A DNA stretch of 64,000 bases, from the NCBI GenBank assembly GCA_001724265.1, contig MEDY01000014.1:1-64000 (forward strand), written 5' to 3'. How positions within the stretch are numbered: the stretch's first letter is position 1; each line of letters begins with the position of its first letter. Shown here piece after piece: positions 32,201 to 40,300 of this stretch. The notes under the pieces were generated by a model. That model worked only from the letters and a program-made list of their open reading frames with translations, was not told the DNA's origin and searched no databases. Source of the DNA: Rhizaria sp. SCN 62-66. Taxonomy: Eukaryota; Rhizaria, unplaced. The translations under genes and the position numbers were made by a program.

Positions 32201-33801
32201 GCCGTGGAAGGCAGCGGGCCGGGGTTAGTATTTGTGTTTGTGCTTGTGCTGGCGCTGGTGTTGGTGCTGGTAGCGGGTGTGGGACTGTCAACGCGGCGGC
32301 GCCGGCGACGTACGAGAGTTGGCTCCGGCTCTGGTTCAGGCTCCGGCTCCGGTGGCGCAGCCGGGCGCGGGCGCGGTGCAGTGAGCGGTGCTACAGCCGC
32401 GTTGGGCTCAATTACTACGGGACCTGTTGGCGCAGGCGTAGGTGTTGTTGCGGGCGTCGTTGTCGCCGCAGGTCTTGGCGCAGGAGTTGCAGTTGCTGCC
32501 GGTGATGTTGTGGGTGTTGTCGCTGGTGTTGTTGCAGGCGCAGGTCTTGGGGCAGTCGTGGGTGCGGGCGTTGACGCAGCTGTTGGTGCAGGCGTTGAGG
32601 TTGCTGTTCTAGCAGGTGCTATTGCAGCTGGTGTCGTTGGGGTTATTGGTGCCCGCGTCGACGCAGTAGCTGGCGCAGGCGTAGCTACGGAGCTTGCCGC
32701 AGGCGTTGGTGCGCGTGGTGCTGATGTCGATGTTGCGGTATCAATGGGAAGAGAGTTGCTGGGAGTCAGACCAGAGAGGGCAACCGGTGCAGGCACAGCG
32801 CCGATGCCACCGACAGGCAGGCCGCCGACACCAGCATCGTTTGCCGCGGCCGCAATCGCGGCTGTTGATGGCGCTGCAGGCAGGCCTAGTCCGGAGTTTA
32901 TGTTCGTGATGGGAGACGGGAAAGTCTGTGCTGGTGACACTGGCTGAAACACTGATGCGGGTTGCAGCGTAGGTTGCAGCGTTGGTTGAAACGCGGGTTG
33001 AACTGTCGCGCGCACAGGCTGAACCAGCGGCGAAATCTGTGCAGGTCCTGTGTTAGCAATGCCGCCCTGGTTGAGGAAGGCGGGTGGGCTAAACACGCCT
33101 GTTGTGAGTTGTTGTGACTGAACCTGCCCAAAGCCTTGTTGGAAGCCTGGCTGCTGGAAGCCAGGAGTAAAGCCAAACCCAGGCTGACCAAAGAAAAACT
33201 GCTGTGTTGTAAAGCTATGATGTGCAGGGGTTGTGAGCGCAGCAAATGCGGTTTGATCAGTACCCAGTGCCGCAGGGGTGAACGTTGTGGCAGTGAGAGC
33301 AGGTTCGTCGATGGGCAACGGAAGTACGAGGGGAGATGAGACGAGACGGGGTGTAAAGTCGCGCGAGTGAGGAGGAATCGTTCCAGGCTCACTCTCACCC
33401 GCCGGGGTGGCTACAGAAAGACGCGGAACACTGAAGACTGTCAGACTTCGACGCGAAGGTGAGTGCGAGTTCGTGGTGAAAAGACGAGAGCGCACTGCTG
33501 ACGTATCGATGTTGATCGGCGACTGGCGTGTTCCATCGCACTGGTCTTCTTCATCTACGGAGCTTGACAACGCAAATGCAGAACGAGTTTGGAGCGTTGA
33601 CACTGCGTGATCAGAAGGTGATAGTGTCATTGTACTTTGGCTGTGATGCCAGTGCGCGCTCGACAGCGATTTCTTTGACTTGAGCTTCGAGACGGATGAA
33701 ACGATTGAGTGATGTGTGCCATGATAGGGACATGCCAGAACAATTGCGCTAAGACATAGCGCAAGTGTTGTTAGAATCGCGCAGTTAAAACGTGATATCA
33801 T
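29239..33801 (-). CDS. Secreted alpha-type carbonic anhydrase with very large insertions
   Basis: 1520 residues against about 260-330 for the family. It starts with a signal peptide (MISRFNCAILTTLALCLSAIVLA). Alpha-CA catalyses CO2 + H2O to bicarbonate. Conserved blocks: CDGTRQSPINIDTS (about 86-100); zinc ligands H810, H812 and H829 in VHIHAPAEH...EIHAVYG, with E816 as the gating Glu of the S/AEH motif and E827 behind H829; and YDGSLTTRPCNQTVSWLV (about 1453), which supplies the threonine that orients the zinc-bound hydroxide. The ligand spacing (0, +2, +19) is that of bacterial and algal alpha-CAs. The C-terminus also fits (FFQSLVFG, RRVQRLNERVV). About 715 residues of Thr/Pro/Ala- and Gln/Phe/Pro-rich sequence sit between QSPINI and the HxH, and about 625 between H829 and LTT. 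They include mucin-like T-P-A and degenerate A-S-G-T repeats. All key residues are intact, so activity is plausible. Stop TAA. Confidence 0.85.
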   Translation of the reverse strand: MISRFNCAILTTLALCLSAIVLACPYHGTHHSIVSSVSKLKSKKSLSSAHWHHSQSTMTLSPSDHAVSTLQTRSAFALSSSVDEEDQCDGTRQSPINIDTSAVRSRLFTTNSHSPSRRSLTVFSVPRLSVATPAGESEPGTIPPHSRDFTPRLVSSPLVLPLPIDEPALTATTFTPAALGTDQTAFAALTTPAHHSFTTQQFFFGQPGFGFTPGFQQPGFQQGFGQVQSQQLTTGVFSPPAFLNQGGIANTGPAQISPLVQPVRATVQPAFQPTLQPTLQPASVFQPVSPAQTFPSPITNINSGLGLPAAPSTAAIAAAANDAGVGGLPVGGIGAVPAPVALSGLTPSNSLPIDTATSTSAPRAPTPAASSVATPAPATASTRAPITPTTPAAIAPARTATSTPAPTAASTPAPTTAPRPAPATTPATTPTTSPAATATPAPRPAATTTPATTPTPAPTGPVVIEPNAAVAPLTAPRPRPAAPPEPEPEPEPEPTLVRRRRRRVDSPTPATSTNTSASTSTNTNTNPGPLPSTAAPGTATAVGGTALVIGRNPAAAPARSGTSNGTSASGTAASGTRASGTTAGGTTASGTATSGTTASGATASGTTAISAPAAIPQPQAAAAQNAAAAAEEEVTVRRALVTTRDSRTGANTRVATDIIDIPPPVPLPGPTAPPSAAQPTAAVRPATPAPSTTTGTSTGATASGSTSVSAAPTTRENTGSENNSTRATEPETTPPPFAGSRGALGLVDLLLANTSHPLTQQLGTFSTVTISSDSTTVTLTPVEDPDRPLQNLLSGAPLPHGALYKLMSVHIHAPAEHSVDFMLGPIEIHAVYGLVNPAYAALKRQARGLTPSEIARANALIPARRSGIFEHSDAVATDAVDSGSRLGNAQRVQQTMQTIPTPTFLPPTFSPQPPLTPPQPFTTQPPVATASQPTTATPIARGGLINVPAPAQPTAASSTPPRSTQPEAPASNTATTIALPQTSPPAAPRATTTPQPTPAAPVANRAVEPEAVADLDTLDPYRISLQLALAATSAAPAIAAAGESMLEAHTGLFQSAVGASEVDRDTDVLALQQLPPPPANARSLAVVAYLVQQREGCAPTLLTTVRNAIEAESVRHRADVAAEIQRRMDRRALDDLRNDRTARERELEATRSNTGFFGPRFSAPALPVVNEPFRVSAEARQRAGAAVFDPLARWRGTSVLAAQFTRGESVVMGRATTTLDDVDLSKELLFPYREEGRNSASTCLLPVFGHAADSNRVVVDDARAWRNSRLQALDGDHRAHEEAEGRDWEENEADWHDENGEWTGDDSDWEWVYEDANGNEVNADGSPLNTTSRGRSSGTLSTDGVGAASGLFSALASVASRVVDTLTGNGGANAVCSDDESASCSNTRRFATAQTVSTRASSAAAAAASAAAARSSNNDNSNSPSLSSSSADTNKHPFTPPLNSVQFGASFPAFFAYDGSLTTRPCNQTVSWLVGASPIAASAEDIKFFQSLVFGNARRVQRLNERVVRSASSALSNNGL

Positions 33802-34380
33802 GACTGGGCACTTTGCGAACAGACCGCTAGGGCCGCAATTATCTCAATTCTGTTCAAGTAGTCTCTGTTCAAGTTACTGTTTTTAATCCAATGTCTGCTT
33901 GATGAGAAATCAGTGATACAAGAGTAAATAATAGATATTTAGTTTCAATATACAATTTCATATAGTTACACGAGTGAAACTAATATGTTTAATGACATTA
34001 CACGACGACCATGTGCTGAGCAGAAGATTTTGGTTTGTGACCCTCTGAGGTTTGTTGCCGTACATTGATTGCTGTGGCAGGCCAAAGAAGCTTTGAGATA
34101 TCCGAAAATGTGGCTTCTTCTTTGCATACTTTATATTACGCTGAAATAAAGCTCAATAACGAAACTATTGTGCTATATGAGACTTAATTGTGAGCTGCTG
34201 GCAACTTAAAGTATTTTTAAGTCAACAAGATACCAACGCAAATTAAAGATAAATATCACTAGGACTAAATTTACATATGTATTGACTAAGTTATGATGCG
34301 TATTCATTTAATTGAGTTTAATTCGATCACTGTAGCCCGATAATTTCGTTCACACAGTCATTTGGAATTTACGTACAATC
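33802..34380. promoter_or_regulatory. AT-rich spacer, carbonic anhydrase promoter
   Basis: 579 bases, very AT-rich. It is the 5' flank of the carbonic anhydrase gene (-) and the 3' flank of the giant coiled-coil gene (-). No conserved element or gene recognised. Confidence 0.35.
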
Positions 34381-37300
34381 TCAGATATCAGAGCCAGGGT
34401 AGCGAACGTGGCTGTCGACAAACGACGCATAGCCTGTGAAGGCCACCGTTCCATCACCCAGTCCAAACGGCTCACCAGGCATGTTGCGGTTGGGCCCAGT
34501 TAACTCGGGATCTTCCTCAGCGGCAGTGTCGCGCGCCTCAGCTTCAGCCGAGGAAATCTCACCCTGCGGCCCGTGGCCGACCATGGTGAAGATGCGCACA
34601 CCAGCGCGCCGAGTCTGGCTCAGCACCGTGCCGGGCGCGGGCGCCACGTCGTCCGTGCCTCGGCCCTGCATCATCTGATAGCCCTCGGGGTCGCTGCCCA
34701 CAGTCATCACCGTCGTCGCATCAGACGCCGCCGGCGCAGCAGAGTCGGCGCCTTCGGAGGTATGCGAGTTGTGTGCGGGCAGCATTCCTAGCGGCGCGTC
34801 AGGGTGCGCCGCGCGCGCCCAGTGCACGGCTGAGACCTCGGAAGCGAAGGCTGACGCCACGGACATAGCTGCCGGGAGAGGCGCAACCACGCCAGAGTCG
34901 GCCTCGCTCTCGTACTGACCGGACTGGTCCGCCTGTTCTTGCTGTTGCTCCTCATTGAACTCGTTGTCGCCAGCGTATGCGGGCTCAGCGTAGGACGCGT
35001 CGGCGTAGGTCACTTCCACAGCAACGGGCGCAGCGTAGGGCGCGGGAGCATCGAAGAGTGCGAGCGCGCGCTCAGCACTCATCTCTTCTTCCTGCGCCGC
35101 AGCCAGTGCGCGCGTCTCGGCCTCAGCCTCAGCAGCAGCCGCAGCGGCGTTCGCAGCATTGATGACAGTATACGCACCGGGCTCGTCGTCGTAGGCGCCG
35201 ACGCCGTCCTCCCCGCCCACAGCGACTCCGTTGCGAGCGTCATGAAGCACCATGTCACCACCCACCTGCGCAGCGGCCGCAAGGCCAGCCTCAGTGCCCG
35301 CATCGCTGCGGGGCGCAAAGGCAGCGTGCAACACGCTACTCTGTGCCGCGCCGCTCGCGCCGGAGCCGGAGCCATCGTTGCTGCTGGCCGCGCTGGACTC
35401 ATACGGCGCGGGAGCAGCCTTGGGCGCGGGAGCGGGCGCGGCCGCCGATGCGGGCGGCGCGTTGTGACGCGCGGCGACGACGGAGATGCTGTCGTCCGCA
35501 ACGTCTTCAACACCAGCGCTGGTGCCCCAGTCGTCGCCGTCAGGTCCGTGCTCGCCGTCTTGGCCGTATTCGTCGTCGTCGTCGTCGTCGGCACCGCGAC
35601 GCGCGCGCGCAGGCGAGCGCTTGGTGCCAGAGTGGAACGACTGCGCTGCGGGCGAGCCCATCATCGCCGAGCTAGAGCCGGAGTGGCCCGCGCCCGTGGG
35701 GAGTTCGCGCATCGATGCCGCGCTGCCGTACTGTGCGCCGCTGCCAGAAGAGGCTGCTTCGCGCTGTTCGACAGCCTGAACAGCGCGCATAGTGACACTA
35801 AGTTCGTCCTTAGGCGCAGTGGCGTCAATGCCGGCGATGTCACCGCTATGCGCGGGTGTGTCACCGTTGATGGCGAGGCCAGCGGCGGGCTCCAGCTGCG
35901 CGGACGCCGGCATCTGCACCATGTCAGACGCGGCCAGTGGCAGCATGGAGCTGCCCGCACTGCTGTCGACGCCAGGGTAAAGCAGCGCCGAACCCGACGA
36001 CGACGCGCCAGTCAGCGACGCGGTGCCAGAGAGACGAGACGTGTCCAGCGCGGCGGCTTCGCGAGCGCGCAGCGAGGCAGCGGCGTCAGCGGCAGCAGCC
36101 TCAGCGGCTGCGAGCGCCTCGGCAGCGGCACGGGCGGCCTGTGCGGCGGCTGCAGCGGCAGAGCTAGTCTCCTGCTCGACGACTGTCACGGCACCAGCTT
36201 CAGAGCCATTCGCGCCGGCGTCACTGCCAGCAGCGAAGATAAGAGGCGTGTCAGCGGGCCGACCGGCGAAGGACGTGGCCGCGGAGGCACCGTCAAACGC
36301 GACGTGCACGACTGACTCTGTGGGAGCAGCGCTGAGCGACGCCGCAGCAGAGGACTGCGCGGACGAGTCAGCACTCACGACAGGCGCAGGCGCGGCGGCA
36401 GAGGCAGAGGAGTTGACGGCGTCAAGCTCGTGAGTGATGTCGGCAAGCCGCGCCTTGAGAGCGCGCTCTTCCTCAGTCTCACTGTTCTCTGCACCGGCGG
36501 CCTCCGCAACAGGTTCAGCCTTGGGCTGCGTCAGCTGGCGGGGCGAGGGCTCGGGCTTGGTCTTGACCGGGGAAGCGCCAAGTGCGTCAGCGTCGACGTC
36601 CGCATCGATGGCGTACGCAAAGTGCGCCACAGACTCAGCGGGTGCCTTCGACTGCATGCTCGCGCCCGCCGAGGAAAGACCGGCGGACAGCGCCCCCGGC
36701 GCGACGCCCGCAGCGGCCGCGGCAGCAGCAGCAGCGGCGACGACGTGTGAGTGCGCGCGCGAGGCGCGGCGACGAACCTGCAGCACGCCCTGCGGAATGC
36801 TGTCGTACTCCTCGTCCTCAACGTCGCTCGCGGTGGCAGACCCCGTCGCGGCGTCGTGCGCGGCCGCGCGGCGCGCCATCTCAACGCCCAGGTCAGCGCG
36901 CATGCGGTCAAGCGCGCGGCGCAGCGCCTCCAGCTCATCACGCGCGGCCGCAGCCTCGGCAGAGCGCTGGGCAGCGTCCGCAGATGCGGCGGCCGCGAGC
37001 GCGCGGGCGTGCGCGGTCTCGCTCGAGAGCTGGTGCTTGAGGGCGTCGTAGCGCATGCAGTCGTTAGTAAGATCGGCAACTACGGCGCGGCGCTGGTCAA
37101 TCTCGCCCTCGATCTCGCGCCGGCGCTGTGCCTCTGCACTATCATCGTCGGCGTTGGCAGTGGTGCTGTTCGTCGCGTTCGCAGCCTGTGCGGCGGTCGC
37201 CGTAAGCGAGCTGATTTCAACCTTCTGGCGTGAGATGACGTCGGCCAGAAAAGAGCGCTGCTCCTCGAGCACAGCGACAGCACCACGCAGCACCTTGACG

Positions 37301-40300
37301 TCCTCGACGGCCGCCGCCACCGCAGCCTGCGTGGCCGCAGCGTCGCTGGTGGAGCCCATGTGGGCGCTGGCCGTGGGCGAAGGCGGCATCATATGCATCG
37401 TCAGCGGCGCCGTGCCCGCGGCGAGCGGCGCAGAGTTGAAGTCAAAAGCGGAGCTGGAGTCGCCGGCGCCGCGCACAGGCAGGTGCCAAACAGACTCGGT
37501 TGGCGCGACTGAGCCAGCGAAGGACGTCCCACTGGCGAGCGCACTGGCGAGCACGTGGTCGCGAACGCGGTTCTCGCTTGCGCTAAGCGTTGAAGCACGG
37601 GCCTGCGCCAGGATCGCGGCGGCCTCTGCTTCAGCGTCGGCCACAATGGCCCGGGCGCGTGCCTCCGCCTCGGCATCAGACACGCCACTCTCGCCAGATG
37701 CCGACGACGAAGACGACGCGGGAGCAGCGGCGAGGGCAGCGGCGGCGGCGGCCTCACGGGCCTCAGCCGCGGCGATCGCATTCACCAGCGCGGCCTCCTT
37801 CTCTTCTACAGCGGCCTCGCTCTCAGCCAGAGTGGCACGGCTCTGCGCGAGCGCAGCCTTGAGCGCCTCCGTCTCCTCCACCGCGCGCGCCTGCGTCAGC
37901 GCGAGCTCTCTGTCGCGCGCGGCGGCCGCCACAGCGGCGGCGAGCTGCGCGCGCTCCGCCAGCAGCGCGGCGCGCTCGCTCTCGACGGCCGATCTCTCCC
38001 GCGCCACGCGGGCGGCGTCGCGCTCGACCTGGTCCTTGTCGCGGCCCACAGCGCGCGACTGTCGGTCGAGCTCGTCGGCGGCAAACTCGACCACCTTCTT
38101 CTGCTCTTCCAGACTTTCGAGCATCGCCTCGTACTGCGCGAACCGGTGCGCCGCAGCCGCGCGCGTGGCTTCGGACTCCTTCATCGCCTGCGCCGCGGCG
38201 GCCATGGCTTCCTCCGCCGCAGCCGTCGCCGCGACCGCGTTGCGCAGCGCCTGAGCGCCCGCGGCCGACGACCCTGATGCGGCGGGCGCGGTCACCGCCG
38301 CGGCCGCGGAGAGCTTCTGCAGCTTGCCCAGCTGTTTCTCGAGCAGCGCGTGCAGGCGCGCGTTCTCGCTGCGCTCCTGCGACAGCTGCTCAACGGCGCG
38401 TGAGAAGCCCGTCTGCGCAGCGGCGAGCTCCTCGCGCTCAGCGCGCGCGAGCTGGCCTTCGCGGGCAACGGCGTCGTGCGCGGCCTCAAGCGCGGCGCGG
38501 TCAGCAGCCAGGGAGCGCTTCTCGGCCACGAGCGCGTCTTTGACGGCGGCGATGGCGGCGCGGTCGCGCGCAAGAGCGGCGTCCGCAGCGGCAACACGCG
38601 AGGCGAGCGCAGCCTCAGCGGCGGCAATCTTGTTCTGGCGGTCGTCGAGCTCCTTCGCGTCCACACTCTGAGCAGCCGCGGCAGCGGGAGCAGGAGCGGA
38701 AGCAGCGGCAGCGGCTGCGGCGTTGAGTGTAGCCTCCATGCCAGCGAGCGCGGCTTCCTTGGCGGCTAGAACAGCCTCCTTATCAGCCAGCGCAGCCTCC
38801 TTGTTCGTTAGCTCAACAGCCTTGTCCTCTGCAGCGGCGGTCTTGTCGGCAAGCGCATCCTCCTTGGAGGCGAGAACACCCTCGCGCACAGCCAGGATCG
38901 ACGCCTTGGTCGCTAGCGCTTGCTCGTCGTCACCACTCTGTGTCGCGACGGCACCCGCCGCAAACGCGCCCTCGCGGGCAGCGATCACAGTTTCACGCGC
39001 GGCGAGTGCGCGCTCGAGCTCGGCCAGCGCGCGCTCGCGGTCCTCGGCCCACTGGCGCCGCGCCGCGCAGTCGCATGCGGGCGGCGCGGTCGTGGCGGCG
39101 CCTGCGGCGGCCACGGCGGCAGTGATGGTCGCCGCGATCGCGCGCTCCTGCTCAGCCACAGCGGCCTCCTTCTCAGCGAGCGTGGCGCGCTGCTCGGCAA
39201 GAGCTGCGGCCTCGGTGGCCACATCGGCGGCGCGCGTGTTCGCTGCGACGAGAGCGGACTCTGCAGCGGCCTTCTCGGCGGCGACTGCGCTCTGCTTGCT
39301 CTCAAGCGAAGCAAGCTTCTCACTAGCAGCGGCGGCGTCGCGCTCAGCAGCGGCCTCAGCAGCCGCCACCCGGGCCTCGCGCTGCGCGGCCGCGAACTCG
39401 CGCTCATCGACCGCGCGCGCGCGCTCTGCAGCGGCGGCATCACGGGCAGCAGTCGCGCGCTCGGCCTCTGCCTCCGCGGCGTCAAGCGCGCGCTCCCTGT
39501 CGCCCGTGGCGGCCTCACGCGCGCGCAGTGCGGCTTCGCGCCCGCCCAGCGCGGCTTCGCGCGAGCGCACGTCATCGTCGCGCGCAGTCGTGGCGTGTTC
39601 ACGCGCGGCGACCGCGGCCTCGCTCTCTTGCGCGGCCGCGGCCTTGCCAGCCAATGCGGCCTCGGCCTGAGCAGCCGCCGTCTCGCGCTGCGCCAGGGCC
39701 TCCTCGCGCGCGCCCAGAGCGGCGTCGCGCGCGGCCGCCGCGGCGGAGGTCGCGTCCGACGACGCCGCAGCGGCGGCAAGCGCGGCGGCGAGCGCGGCCT
39801 GGCTCTCGCTCAGCGCGGCGCTCTTCTCCGCCAGCGCGGTATCGGCGCGGCGCGCGGCGGCCTTGCTCTCGGCCAGCGCGGCCTGCGCCACGGTCAGTGC
39901 CGCCTGGGTCTCGGCTTCGGCGGCGCGGGCGGCGGCGCGCTCGCGGCGGGCCACGGCGGCCTCCTCAGTCTTCTCAGCGACGGCCGCGGCGGTCTCGCGG
40001 CGCGCGGCGGCCAGTGCCACGGTCGCGTCCTCAGCGGCGGTGGCGCGCGCGGCACGGGCATCGGCTAAAGCGGTGCGCAGTTCAGCGGCGACAGCGTCAC
40101 TGCGCGCGGCGGCGTCGCCCGCGGCAGCGGCCTCAGCGCGCGCTGCAGCAGCGTCCGCCCTGTGCGTGGCAGCGTCGGCCGCGGCGGTGGCGCGCGCGGC
40201 GTCGGCGGCGGCTTTCGCGGCGGCCGCAGCGGCAGCGGCCTCGTCGGACGCCTTGCTGCGCGCAGCAGCAGCAGCGGCGGACTGGATCGCGGCCTCTGCA

